Below are positions 33,388-42,182 of a DNA stretch of 61,529 bases, piece after piece (position 1 is the stretch's first letter; every line of letters starts with the position of its first letter). The translations under genes and the position numbers were made by a program. Source of the DNA: Bacteroidia bacterium (GTDB taxonomy: Bacteria > Bacteroidota > Bacteroidia > Bacteroidales > Prolixibacteraceae); contig JANYKW010000160.1 of the NCBI GenBank assembly GCA_025358025.1, forward strand, positions 1-61,529, in the 5' to 3' direction. Below the pieces are notes generated by a model that was not told where the DNA came from, searched no databases, and worked only from the letters and a program-made list of their open reading frames with translations.

Positions 33388-34848
33388 ATGCAATACGAAA
33401 AAGTGCATTCATTCCTGATTCAGAAACTGGAGGCTGGATTGCCTTCCTATCTCACGTATCATGATGCCGGGCACACTAAAAATGTCATTGAAGCCACTGA
33501 ACATCTTGCAATAGCCGAAAATATTTCAGGGGATGATTTGGTTTTGCTGAAAACGGCGGCCTTGTTTCACGATGCAGGATATATGCAAGTATATAAGGGT
33601 CACGAAGATATCTCCTGGAATATGTCCAAAAAATACCTGCCTGATTTTGAATATACTTCTGATCAGATAGAAACAGTCTGCCAGCTGATATTAGCTACCC
33701 GGTGGCCTTCCAAACCAAAGAACCATCTTGAAATGATCCTTTGTGATGCAGATATGTATTATCTTGGAACAGAGCACTATTCATTTTATGCGGATAAATT
33801 GTATCAGGAATTAAAGAAAAATGGTACGGTAAAAACAAAAGTTGACTGGTTGCTCCACCAGGTCGGGTTTTTATCCTCACATCATTACTTTACTCAGACG
33901 GCCCTCCGTGAGCGAGAAGTTCAAAAGCAAAAAGTTTTCCAACAACTCAAATTGGAGCTGGAATCCTCTTTTACCGCTTCCGGAAAGATAAAACCTGCTG
34001 AATTAATACAGGATATTCTGCTGATATTGACCGGTGTCCTATTTGCCGGATGTGCATTGAAGGCATTTCTGGTTCCCAATCATTTTTTTGACGGTGGTAT
34101 CACCGGAATCTCCCTTCTGGTTCATGAATTGTATAATTTCAATCTTGCCATTGTGATAATTTTGCTGAATCTGCCATTCATCCTGGTTAGTTTCTTTACT
34201 GTCAGTCGCAGATTTGCTTTATGGACGTTCATTAGTATTGTCTTGCTGGGCATTTGCCTTACACTGCTGCCGGAGGTTGCCCTTACCTCCGATAAGCTTT
34301 TGATCTCTATGTTCGGGGGGGTATTCCTTGGAATCGGAATCGGCCTTATCATGAGGGCGGGCGCCGCACTGGACGGAATCGAAGTAATGGCCCTCTACAC
34401 TTTGAAACGAACCTCCTTCACTATTTCGGAAATTATCCTTGGGATTAACGTTCTCATATTTATTGTCGCAGCTTTTAAATTTGGAATTGATTCGGCTCTA
34501 TATTCCATTCTTACCTATTTTTCAGCTACCCGGTGTATCGATTATGTGGTCGAAGGCATCCAGGCCTTCACCGGAGTAACGATCATTTCAGGGAAAAGTG
34601 AACTGATTAAATACAAGCTGGTCAATGATCTCGGAAGAGGTATAACGGTTTATAAAGGGGAAAGAGGATTTTTGCCCGGGAAATTTGAAATCAGCGCGGA
34701 TTGTGACATCATCTTTACGGTAATTTCAAGACTTGAATTACGTAAATTAAAAAATCTTGTGTACAACGAAGACCCTCATGCTTTCGTTTTTGCAAATACA
34801 ATTAAGGAGGCTTCAGGTGGGGTTATCAAGCGGAGGCATCATCATTAA
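33388..34848 (+). CDS. HD-domain phosphohydrolase fused to a YitT-type membrane protein
   Basis: A 486 aa fusion. Residues 1-190 are an HD phosphohydrolase: HDAGHTKNVIEA, the HD pair in ALFHDAGYM, YKGHEDIS and Asp in LCDADMYYLG form the metal site. A short linker leads to five or six hydrophobic helices at about 205-400 with the YitT signatures FFDGGITGISLLVHE and RAGAALDGIEVMAL. The C-terminal 80 residues form a DUF2179 domain (GRGITVYKGERGF, TVISRLELRKLK). It ends in a natural His triplet. An ATG at 33388 is preferred to a GTG 6 bp earlier. The context with a cyclase suggests, but does not prove, nucleotide turnover at the membrane. Confidence 0.88.
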   Translation: MQYEKVHSFLIQKLEAGLPSYLTYHDAGHTKNVIEATEHLAIAENISGDDLVLLKTAALFHDAGYMQVYKGHEDISWNMSKKYLPDFEYTSDQIETVCQLILATRWPSKPKNHLEMILCDADMYYLGTEHYSFYADKLYQELKKNGTVKTKVDWLLHQVGFLSSHHYFTQTALREREVQKQKVFQQLKLELESSFTASGKIKPAELIQDILLILTGVLFAGCALKAFLVPNHFFDGGITGISLLVHELYNFNLAIVIILLNLPFILVSFFTVSRRFALWTFISIVLLGICLTLLPEVALTSDKLLISMFGGVFLGIGIGLIMRAGAALDGIEVMALYTLKRTSFTISEIILGINVLIFIVAAFKFGIDSALYSILTYFSATRCIDYVVEGIQAFTGVTIISGKSELIKYKLVNDLGRGITVYKGERGFLPGKFEISADCDIIFTVISRLELRKLKNLVYNEDPHAFVFANTIKEASGGVIKRRHHH

Positions 34849-34864
34849 CTTCATACCATCGATT

Positions 34865-35797
34865 ATGACAAACATGAAAGAAATTAAGGGACTAAACAGT
34901 CAGGAATTTATTACCAGAGCAAGGAAGCTTGCAGAAACTTACCGGGTTGCGAACGACAAGGAGTTCAGGCTCAAAGACTATTCCCATGAGGCAGATGATG
35001 ATTCATGGATCGATAAAAAAGATCATGCCCAGGAATTGCTTGAAATAGGTGTTGAGGCACTCTCTGAAATGCAGGATAAATTGTATGCACACGATAAATG
35101 GGGATTGCTGGTGATATTCCAGGCAATGGATGCTGCCGGAAAGGATGGGGCTATCAAACATGTGATGTCGGGGGTCAACCCCCAGGGATGTGAGGTAACA
35201 GCTTTTAAGGCACCAAATGCCGAAGAGCTTGACCACGATTACCTCTGGCGTTGCATGAAGCATCTGCCTGAACGGGGTCGTATCGGTATCTTTAACCGTT
35301 CATATTACGAAGAGGTATTGGTCGTCAGGGTTCACGAAGAGATTCTGAGATCACAAAAATTACCGGAAGAACTCATCCATGAAGATATTTGGAAAGCTCG
35401 ACTCAAGGATATCAGAAATTTTGAAGCCTACCTGAATAACAATGGAATATTGGTTGTGAAAATATTTCTTCATGTATCCAAGAAGGAGCAGAAGAAACGT
35501 TTTCTCGAACGCATTGAAACACCTGAAAAAAATTGGAAATTCAGCAAATCAGATCTGGCAGAAAGGAAATTTTGGAAAGAGTATATGGACGCATATGAGC
35601 ATTTAATCAGGAAGACAGCCACCGAAAAATCACCCTGGTATGTGGTTCCGGCAGATAACAAGCACTATGCCCGTATTGTAGTGGCCGCAGCCATATTGCA
35701 TTCCCTTGATTCCATGGGGTTGTCTTATCCAAAAGTAACCGAGGAAAAAGTGGCCGAGTTGCAACTTATCAAGCAGCAATTGCTTGCTGAGGAGTGA
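34865..35797 (+). CDS. ppk2: Polyphosphate kinase 2 family protein
   Basis: A 310 aa cytosolic P-loop kinase that transfers phosphate between polyphosphate and nucleotides. Walker A is QAMDAAGKDGAIKHVMSG near residues 82-99. The family sequence TAFKAPNAEELDHDYLWR follows, then the lid/Walker B segment IGIFNRSYYEEVLVVRVH and ERKFWKEYMDAYE. Length fits single-domain PPK2 proteins of the polyP:AMP/ADP phosphotransferase type; the acceptor cannot be told. The start at MTNMKEIKG, 16 bp after the HD-YitT stop, is preferred to one inside that gene. Likely co-transcribed with HD-YitT. Confidence 0.92.
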   Translation: MTNMKEIKGLNSQEFITRARKLAETYRVANDKEFRLKDYSHEADDDSWIDKKDHAQELLEIGVEALSEMQDKLYAHDKWGLLVIFQAMDAAGKDGAIKHVMSGVNPQGCEVTAFKAPNAEELDHDYLWRCMKHLPERGRIGIFNRSYYEEVLVVRVHEEILRSQKLPEELIHEDIWKARLKDIRNFEAYLNNNGILVVKIFLHVSKKEQKKRFLERIETPEKNWKFSKSDLAERKFWKEYMDAYEHLIRKTATEKSPWYVVPADNKHYARIVVAAAILHSLDSMGLSYPKVTEEKVAELQLIKQQLLAEE

Positions 35798-35948
35798 GAG
35801 GAATTAAAGGATAAAGGATAAAGTCCCTCAGTATGTGACATATAGCCCCATTTAAAATAACATTGGAAAAAGATGTTATATAAGAGTGAAGAACGCTTCG
35901 AACTGCATTTTCTTATCAAACTCATAACTCATAACTTTTCGCCGGCAA

Positions 35949-37640
35949 ATGTTGAGCAACTACTTCCCTCCCTTGCAATGGATTAAATCCTACAGGCTCA
36001 AAGATGCCGGCAGTGATCTGTTATCGGGTATAACGCTGGCTGCTTATGGTATTCCTGTTGCAATGGCTTATGCTTCACTGGCCGGACTGCCGGTATTCTA
36101 TGGAATTTACGGATACATGATCGGTGGTCTGTTTTATGCTATTTTTGGTACAGGTAAGCAACTTGCTATCGGACCAACTTCTGCGATTTCACTTTTGATC
36201 GGCACCACACTGGCTACCATGGCCAATGGCGATGTGCAGCAATCTGTCCAAATTGCCTCCCTGACAGCCCTGGTGATGGCTTTGATGAGCCTTTTCGCAT
36301 GGTTTCTTCATTTGAACAGCTTCGTGAATTTTATCAGCGAATCGGTCTTGCTTGGTTTTAAGGCAGGTGCCGCCCTCACCATCGCGTTTACCCAACTGCC
36401 GAAATTTATTGGAACTGCCGGTGGTGGCAATAATTTTTTTGAAAGGATAAATGTCCTTTTTCACCAGTTGCCCGACACCAATCTGGCAGTTCTTGGCTTC
36501 GGAATTTTGGCGATTTTATTTCTGGTTGCCAGTGAAAAAATCCTTCCGGGAAGACCTTTCGCCATTCTTTTGGTTGTTGGTTCCATCATTCTGATTTCAT
36601 CTACCTCACTTGCTGATGCTGGTTTCTCCCTGACAGGTGACATCCCTCCCGGATTACCTTACTTTAAGATCCCCGCTTTGAGGGTCAGGGATATCGAAGG
36701 TATTATGCCGCTGGCCTTTGCCTGTTTTTTGCTGGCCTATATTGAAAGCGTTTCGGCGGCTAAAACACTTGCGAACCGGGGTGGATATGAGATTGATGCC
36801 CGTCAGGAATTGCTCGCTCTTGCTGCAGCCAATGCCGCAACAGCGTTAGGCCAGGGTTATCCTGTAACCGGAGGTTTATCCCAATCGGCAGTGAACAGCA
36901 AAGCCGGTGCCAAAACCCCCTTTTCTCTTGTGTTTGCTTCTGCAACCATTGCTGTTTGTCTATTGTTTCTGACCGGACCGCTGAGAAATTTGCCCAATGT
37001 TGTACTGGCAGTCATTCTGCTGGTAGCTATCAGCAGCTTGTTTGATGTAAAAGGGCTGATACGTCTTTGGAAGATCAGCCGGATGGAATTTGGAGTGGCA
37101 ATGATTGCCTTTGCGGGGGTTATTGTATTTGGGATCCTCAACGGTGTTGTGCTGGCTGTCGTTTCATCGATTGTCTGGCTGCTGATTATTATTTCCAATC
37201 CGCATGTTGCCTTCCTTGGCAGGATTCCGGGTACCCGGAGATATACGGATATCAGTCGCCATCCTGATAATGAATTGATTCCCGGTATGCTGCTTATAAG
37301 GGTCGAAGCCTCAGTTTTGTATTTTAATGTGGAGAATATCCGAAAAAATATTTGGTCAAAAATTCTTGAATCGGGAACATCGCTCCATTGTGTAATATGG
37401 GATTTCAGCACATCCCCTTATGTTGATACGGCCGGTGCTGCGCTGATCAAAAAACTATACCTGGATTTGAAGGCAAAGGGCATCGCCTTCAGAATCGCAG
37501 AAGCACATGCGGGGGTGCGCGACATGCTGCGCGCTGAGGAGATAGATCACCTACTGGGACATATCAGCAGGAAAGTATCTGTGGATGATTTTGTAAATGG
37601 CGCTGTTCCGGAAGAGGAGAAAAACCACACGAATAATTGA
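35949..37640 (+). CDS. SulP-family anion permease with STAS domain
   Basis: A 563 aa inner-membrane transporter of the SLC26/SulP family. Residues 1-430 hold about 12-14 hydrophobic segments, including the family block LLSGITLAAYGIPVAMAY and GTGKQLAIGPTSAISLLIG, and LAYIESVSAAKTLANRGGYE with QELLALAAANA. The C-terminal STAS domain runs about 440-545 (LLIRVEASVLYFN, FSTSPYVDTAGAALIKKL). Substrate could be sulfate, bicarbonate or another anion. It begins 151 bp after ppk2, so it may have its own promoter, though none is obvious. No carbonic anhydrase or cys gene is near. Confidence 0.93.
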   Translation: MLSNYFPPLQWIKSYRLKDAGSDLLSGITLAAYGIPVAMAYASLAGLPVFYGIYGYMIGGLFYAIFGTGKQLAIGPTSAISLLIGTTLATMANGDVQQSVQIASLTALVMALMSLFAWFLHLNSFVNFISESVLLGFKAGAALTIAFTQLPKFIGTAGGGNNFFERINVLFHQLPDTNLAVLGFGILAILFLVASEKILPGRPFAILLVVGSIILISSTSLADAGFSLTGDIPPGLPYFKIPALRVRDIEGIMPLAFACFLLAYIESVSAAKTLANRGGYEIDARQELLALAAANAATALGQGYPVTGGLSQSAVNSKAGAKTPFSLVFASATIAVCLLFLTGPLRNLPNVVLAVILLVAISSLFDVKGLIRLWKISRMEFGVAMIAFAGVIVFGILNGVVLAVVSSIVWLLIIISNPHVAFLGRIPGTRRYTDISRHPDNELIPGMLLIRVEASVLYFNVENIRKNIWSKILESGTSLHCVIWDFSTSPYVDTAGAALIKKLYLDLKAKGIAFRIAEAHAGVRDMLRAEEIDHLLGHISRKVSVDDFVNGAVPEEEKNHTNN

Positions 37641-37678
37641 CGTTGGTATTTATTTCCGGGATAGATAGCGAACTATTT

Positions 37679-38752
37679 TTATTTTCCTGAAATAAAGGCA
37701 TCCAGCGCATGGGTTGGTTTCCCATCTGCACCCCAGGCACTCAGGGCATAGTGGCTCCAGCTTCTGGCTCCCTCAGGTTCCCAGTACAGTACTCCTAAAC
37801 CTTTGTTCTCAGGTACTTCCAGTACCTTTTTTTGAACTGCAAGCAACATGTCAAACGTGTTTTGCGCTTTGATCTCCTCTCCGCCCACCTCCACCACCAT
37901 TACCTCCTTGCCATAACGAGATGCCATGTCATTGAGGTTGGTACCCAGGTCATTGATTGACAGGGTATAATCAGGGTTTCCAGGAAGCCAGAAAGGGTAA
38001 TAGGACAAACCTATCACATCATATCTTGCCCCATTGGATCTTGCATTATCGAACCACCATCTGAACCGGTCGTTGTTATTTCCCTGATCAATGTGCAGAA
38101 TCACTTTTGATTGCGGACTTACCGCTTTTATCGCATCATAACCTTTGTTGATCAATTGCACCAACTGATTAGAATTCGTGCTACTTCCTTCAGGGTAGAC
38201 CATTCCACCTGGTATCTCATTCCCCACCTGTACCCAGTCGGGGTACACTCCTGCTGATTTGAGGGCAGACATCACATCAAAGGTATAATCGTAAAGATCT
38301 TTAAGCAAGGTCTGAAAATCATGACCTTCCCAGGCTTTGGGCTTTTTTTGCTTGGAGGGATCGGCCCAGCTGTCGCTGTAATGGAAATCCAGCATCACCT
38401 TCATTCCCCATTTTTGTGCCCGGACTGCCATGGCAACTGTTTCGTTTTTACTGCAGTGGCCGCTGAAGGGATTCTCTGACGGATCTACGAAAGTTCTTAG
38501 CCTGATGGAATTAATCCCGTGGTCTGTTAAAATTTTAAAGCAATCTTCCTCAAGTCCGTTGTCATTGTAAAACTTGTATCCGGAGGCTTCCATCTGGGGA
38601 AGCCAGCTGATATCAGCCCCTTTGGCAAAATACGGTTCAGGGTTGTTTTTTGATTCTACTTTTTCGCTGCAGCCACAAAACAGGATGAAGGCACACAGCA
38701 GGCTTAAAATTCCGGAAGATGAAGTTTTCACCTGATTATTTTTATCAGTCAT
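37679..38752 (-). CDS. Arabinogalactan endo-beta-1,4-galactanase (GH53) lipoprotein
   Basis: A 357 aa GH53 enzyme that cuts beta-1,4-galactan. The lipobox FCGC at Cys28 predicts a lipid anchor. The TIM barrel begins with GADISWLPQME, then INSIRLRTFVDP, VMLDFHYSDSWADP, the acid/base Glu in DWVQVGNEI and the nucleophile Glu in MVVEVGGE. The C-terminus has GVLYWEPEGA. The start at MTDKNNQ overlaps the end of the upstream phosphoesterase gene by 8 bp, so translation is probably coupled. No SusC/SusD pair is adjacent. Confidence 0.93.
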   Translation of the reverse strand: MTDKNNQVKTSSSGILSLLCAFILFCGCSEKVESKNNPEPYFAKGADISWLPQMEASGYKFYNDNGLEEDCFKILTDHGINSIRLRTFVDPSENPFSGHCSKNETVAMAVRAQKWGMKVMLDFHYSDSWADPSKQKKPKAWEGHDFQTLLKDLYDYTFDVMSALKSAGVYPDWVQVGNEIPGGMVYPEGSSTNSNQLVQLINKGYDAIKAVSPQSKVILHIDQGNNNDRFRWWFDNARSNGARYDVIGLSYYPFWLPGNPDYTLSINDLGTNLNDMASRYGKEVMVVEVGGEEIKAQNTFDMLLAVQKKVLEVPENKGLGVLYWEPEGARSWSHYALSAWGADGKPTHALDAFISGK

Positions 38753-41219
38753 CGTCTCCATCACCCTCTTTTTCAACCATGAAAAAAGCCGCGTGAACAG
38801 GTACAGGGCAGGGGATATCAAATCCTTTTACTGCAGCCCATATTACTTCGTTGAATTGTGCATCTGGAATCCGGTCCTCCTTTGTGAAATCGAATTTCTC
38901 GCTGAGCCGGGATAAGCGGCTTTCTTTCTCATTTTTCAGATTTAAATCAACCAGGTTGGCCGTCGCCTTAAATGGAGGGTGTGTTGCTGTCGTATTAAAA
39001 CACCTCCACATGGGTTCTGCTGATGCATCATATTGACTCATAGGAGGTAAGCCAAGAATAAGCTCAATAGTACGGAGCGCTGAACTGGTAGAATACATGG
39101 TGTGATCAACGAAACCCTGTTTTACGAATCCGCCTGCGACATAGGTGGTCGACCGGTGGGCATCTACATGGTCAGGGCCGTTTTGTGCATCGTCTTCCAA
39201 AATAATAATGACACATTCGTTCCATATTGGAGATTTGCTGAGGTACTCGACAAACAGACCACAGGCAAGGTCATTGTCAGCATTGTGTGCTTTGGGGGTG
39301 GGTTTTCCCAGACGCAGTCCTTCGGTATGGTCATTCCCAAATCGTAGGGTATTCAGCTGGGGTACTTTACCTGCAGCGAGCATGGAATCGAAATCTTTTT
39401 TCCACAAATTGAACCGGGCAGTATCGCGGATGCTCAGGTCAAATCCGGTGTAATTGGGGCAAAAATGATCTTTTAAAGCAGGAATATTTGCGGTAAATGA
39501 ATCAGAGATGAATTCTCCGTAACTCCGGTACGATACGCCGTATTTCTTGCAATAGTCCCATAAGAATCCGTTTTTATTATTGGCTACTTCGCGTTCACCT
39601 TCGCCGGGATAAGAACCTCCACGACCTCCATAACTGACCGGCCAGTTTTTCTCGAGATAATCTGTTGCATAGGCCCCCATCGTCCAGTTGTGCCCATCAG
39701 CACTGACCTCTCCATCGACATAAAAGTTATCAAGAAGCACAAATTGCTTTGCCAGGTTGTGAAGGTTGGGTGTGACTTTTTCGCCAAAAAGGACGAGTCC
39801 GGGATCTCCATTCCCTTCCGGAATATCTCCCAATACCTGATCGTAGGTCCTGTTTTCCTTGATCACATAAAATACATATTTGATCGGAGATGGATCTCCT
39901 ACCCTTGAAGGAACAGGGTTGCCAACTTCACCGGTACTCTCCATCTCTTTCTCTTTGTTGTACGGAGTGTTTTTGTAAACAAGCTGAGAATACACAGCTA
40001 GTTGATTATCATTCGGTTTAAGAACAGACTGAAGGGTTCCGGTAAAAAGACCTCCGATGTACTGAACTTTTGTGTTTTTGATGTCGGCATGACGGGCCAC
40101 ATCCTCATTTTTACTCACAGGACTCGGACCATAAGGATTAGCCCTGGAGGTCAGACCCTTTCCATTGGCGACAAAAATGTTGTCTTTTACCACACGTACG
40201 CAGGTTGGATACCATCCGGTTGGTATAAAGCCCTTGCTCTTGCTTAAGCCCGGATTGCTTACATCAAATACCGCAAGACAATTGTTGTCTGCATTGGCAA
40301 TGTACAGTGTTTTTTCGTCTTCACTCAATGCCAGGCTGTTGGCAGTAGAGCCGGAAGGAGAACCGGGATATAGAGCCGAATTCAGTACTTCAATTTCTCT
40401 GTTCTGCAAAGTAGAAATGACCGAGACAGAATTGTCATTGGCATTACTCACGAACAGGAACTTGCCATTGTGGGTTGTACACATATCATTGGGATTGTCT
40501 CCGACAGGAATCCAGCTTTTTATCTGCTGTCTTTCAGTGTCGAACAAAATAATTTTATCGCATCCCCAGCAGGAGATATAGAGGGTTTTATTATTATCCG
40601 ATAACAAACAGGTGTAGCCCTCGCCACCAAGCGGAATTTGATTTTTGACTTTCTTAGCTTTCAGATCATAGACATAGAGTGAGTTGTTCTCTTTGGTGAC
40701 AGCATAAAGCAATTGTTGCTGGTTGTCTACGGAGATTCCGGCTATGGAAATTTTAACCGGCCAGGGCTTGCCGATGACCAGCGTATCGAAAGGAACGATC
40801 TTGTTCTGGTTGATCTGATACCTCATGATCCAGTTGTCGTTTCCACCTGAGGCGTACAAATATTTTCCGTCTTTGGAGAAAGTAAGGCCCAGCCATCCCT
40901 TGGCTATCACAACAGAATCAAGGAGCTGCATTTTTTCGGAATCGATCAGATGGATACTCTGGTCACTCTGGCCATTATTTGTCACAGCCAGTAGTTTCCC
41001 GCCTGGAGAGACAGCAATATTTAACGGTAAATCCCCAATAGGCAGCATCTTGCCAACAGGGGTTAGTTTCCACCCATTCGGCAATGATACACGAGCGGAT
41101 TCAATCTCTTTCAATGACTGTGCTTTTACTGAAATAACGATAAATGATATAAGTGCAGCAAAAAGCAATGAAAATGCAATTTTTAATTTGGAAGTTGGCA
41201 TAGTAGTGTTTTTTGTCAT
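38745..41219 (-). CDS. YncE-like propeller fused to a phosphoesterase (alkaline-phosphatase fold)
   Basis: An 824 aa exported protein with signal peptide SKLKIAFSLLFAALISFIVI. Residues about 50-400 are YVTN/YncE-type propeller blades (GLTFSKDGKYLYASGGND, LLYAVTKENNSLYVYDLK, GKFLFVSNANDNSVSVIS). From about 440 is a phosphoesterase of the PF04185/alkaline-phosphatase superfamily: VFYVIKENRTYDQVLGD, DGEVSADGHNWTMGAY, IIILEDDAQNGPDHVDAHRS. The set of metal-binding Asp/His residues looks intact. The substrate is unknown. It is the first gene of a pair with the GH53 galactanase. Confidence 0.9.
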   Translation of the reverse strand: MTKNTTMPTSKLKIAFSLLFAALISFIVISVKAQSLKEIESARVSLPNGWKLTPVGKMLPIGDLPLNIAVSPGGKLLAVTNNGQSDQSIHLIDSEKMQLLDSVVIAKGWLGLTFSKDGKYLYASGGNDNWIMRYQINQNKIVPFDTLVIGKPWPVKISIAGISVDNQQQLLYAVTKENNSLYVYDLKAKKVKNQIPLGGEGYTCLLSDNNKTLYISCWGCDKIILFDTERQQIKSWIPVGDNPNDMCTTHNGKFLFVSNANDNSVSVISTLQNREIEVLNSALYPGSPSGSTANSLALSEDEKTLYIANADNNCLAVFDVSNPGLSKSKGFIPTGWYPTCVRVVKDNIFVANGKGLTSRANPYGPSPVSKNEDVARHADIKNTKVQYIGGLFTGTLQSVLKPNDNQLAVYSQLVYKNTPYNKEKEMESTGEVGNPVPSRVGDPSPIKYVFYVIKENRTYDQVLGDIPEGNGDPGLVLFGEKVTPNLHNLAKQFVLLDNFYVDGEVSADGHNWTMGAYATDYLEKNWPVSYGGRGGSYPGEGEREVANNKNGFLWDYCKKYGVSYRSYGEFISDSFTANIPALKDHFCPNYTGFDLSIRDTARFNLWKKDFDSMLAAGKVPQLNTLRFGNDHTEGLRLGKPTPKAHNADNDLACGLFVEYLSKSPIWNECVIIILEDDAQNGPDHVDAHRSTTYVAGGFVKQGFVDHTMYSTSSALRTIELILGLPPMSQYDASAEPMWRCFNTTATHPPFKATANLVDLNLKNEKESRLSRLSEKFDFTKEDRIPDAQFNEVIWAAVKGFDIPCPVPVHAAFFMVEKEGDGDDD

Positions 41220-41318
41220 TTTATTTCTGCACTAAAGTTCGCTAAATGTTTTCAATAAACAAATGAGTCTGTTATTTGCTCCTTCCGAAGCCAAACGGTC
41301 TCTTCCTCAAGGCGAAGT

Positions 41319-41930
41319 TCAACGATTGTAAAATTTATCGTCAGCCCATTTTACCGGGTTATCCAAAATATAATTCGAAATGGTTTTATCCGATTGATCG
41401 TCGCGGATAATGTGTTCGTAATAGTCTCGTTGCCACAATTTACCTTTGAATGGTAACCATCCCGATTGTTTAACGCCATGAATATATTCCATGGTTGTAA
41501 TTGATTTGAATGCATCCAAAATATCGCCAACGGTTTTACCTGTAGGGGCGTGCCCTTGTGGCCGCCCCATATCCTGCGAATGCCTATTGCCTAATTCATT
41601 TTGTATTTCCACATTTTTTTGGGCGACCGATATGTTTTGGGCGACCACAAGGGTCGCCCCTACCGCAATTTTCAAAATACCATGAAAATGATTGGGCATT
41701 ACCATAAATTCATGTAATTCAATATTTGGGAAACGGTTTTTCAATGCCAACCATTCCATTGCCACCATTTTTCCTGAATCATTCAAAACCATTTTCCCAT
41801 CTGTTATCTCCCCCAGAAGACAGGCTTTATCCTTAATGCAAATGTTTATAAAATATAGCCCTTCCTGCGAGTAATCGTATCCTTTTAGCCGGATAGATTT
41901 GCGATGATGGATGAGGGGATCGTACTTCAT
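41319..41930 (-). CDS. REP-associated tyrosine transposase (RAYT, IS200-like)
   Basis: A 203 aa single-strand DNA transposase of the Y1/HUH family. The HUH motif is in MPNHFHGIL near residue 80 and the catalytic Tyr lies in RDYYEHIIRDD near 172; NPVKWADDK ends the domain. Start residues MKYDPLIHHRKSIRLKGYDY are typical. Residues about 88-130 are an extra loop (GATLVVAQNIS, GRPQGHAPTGKT) encoded by a pair of inverted GC-rich palindromes. RAYTs mobilise or maintain REP palindromes. No terminal repeats or flanking transposon genes were found. Stands alone. Confidence 0.92.
   Translation of the reverse strand: MKYDPLIHHRKSIRLKGYDYSQEGLYFINICIKDKACLLGEITDGKMVLNDSGKMVAMEWLALKNRFPNIELHEFMVMPNHFHGILKIAVGATLVVAQNISVAQKNVEIQNELGNRHSQDMGRPQGHAPTGKTVGDILDAFKSITTMEYIHGVKQSGWLPFKGKLWQRDYYEHIIRDDQSDKTISNYILDNPVKWADDKFYNR
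41542..41568 (+). repeat. REP-like palindrome within the RAYT gene, copy 1
   Basis: GTAGGGGCG followed by GCCCTTGTGG and CCGCCCC: a GC-rich imperfect palindrome, locally very different in composition from its surroundings. It is inverted with respect to the copy at 41639-41663, about 70 bp away. Confidence 0.7.
41639..41663 (-). repeat. REP-like palindrome within the RAYT gene, copy 2
   Basis: On the minus strand: GTAGGGGCGACC then CTTGTGGTCGCCC, an imperfect palindrome (GGGCGACC/GGTCGCCC). A further TTTGGGCGACC half-copy lies at about 41618-41628. In frame with the transposase it encodes GATLVVAQ. Confidence 0.75.
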
Positions 41931-42125
41931 TGGGTAGCAATTTGCAGTTCAAATATATCCCGATCCAGGCAATGGAATCAGGTACTTTTTAATATTCTAC
42001 CCGAGACACTCATATAAGATGTGCCGGGGTTTCTGCAGTATGTAGGTTTTTTACATTTTGGTTCGGGTTTTAACAAATATATCAATTATTCAAGGTTTGT
42101 CTTTAGGTTGAGTTGATTTCCTGAT

Positions 42126-42153
42126 TTGATTTTGCTTCATTTTGCTATATTTA
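42126..42153 (+). promoter_or_regulatory. Predicted promoter of the amino-acid permease gene
   Basis: TTG at 42126-42128 and TATATTTA at 42146-42153, spaced 17 bp, one base off the TAnnTTTG consensus. Predicted start near 42160, ATG at 42183. Confidence 0.38.
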
Positions 42154-42182
42154 GGATCTCTATTCACTTTCATTTCGTTAAC

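Noticed and set aside
34840-34848. C-terminal His run in the HD-YitT protein as an engineered tag
   Set aside because: Only three His after RR in natural sequence context, with no vector sequence around it.
41319-41930. Complete insertion sequence
   Set aside because: No terminal repeats, target duplications or accessory orf flank the gene; it behaves as a domesticated RAYT.
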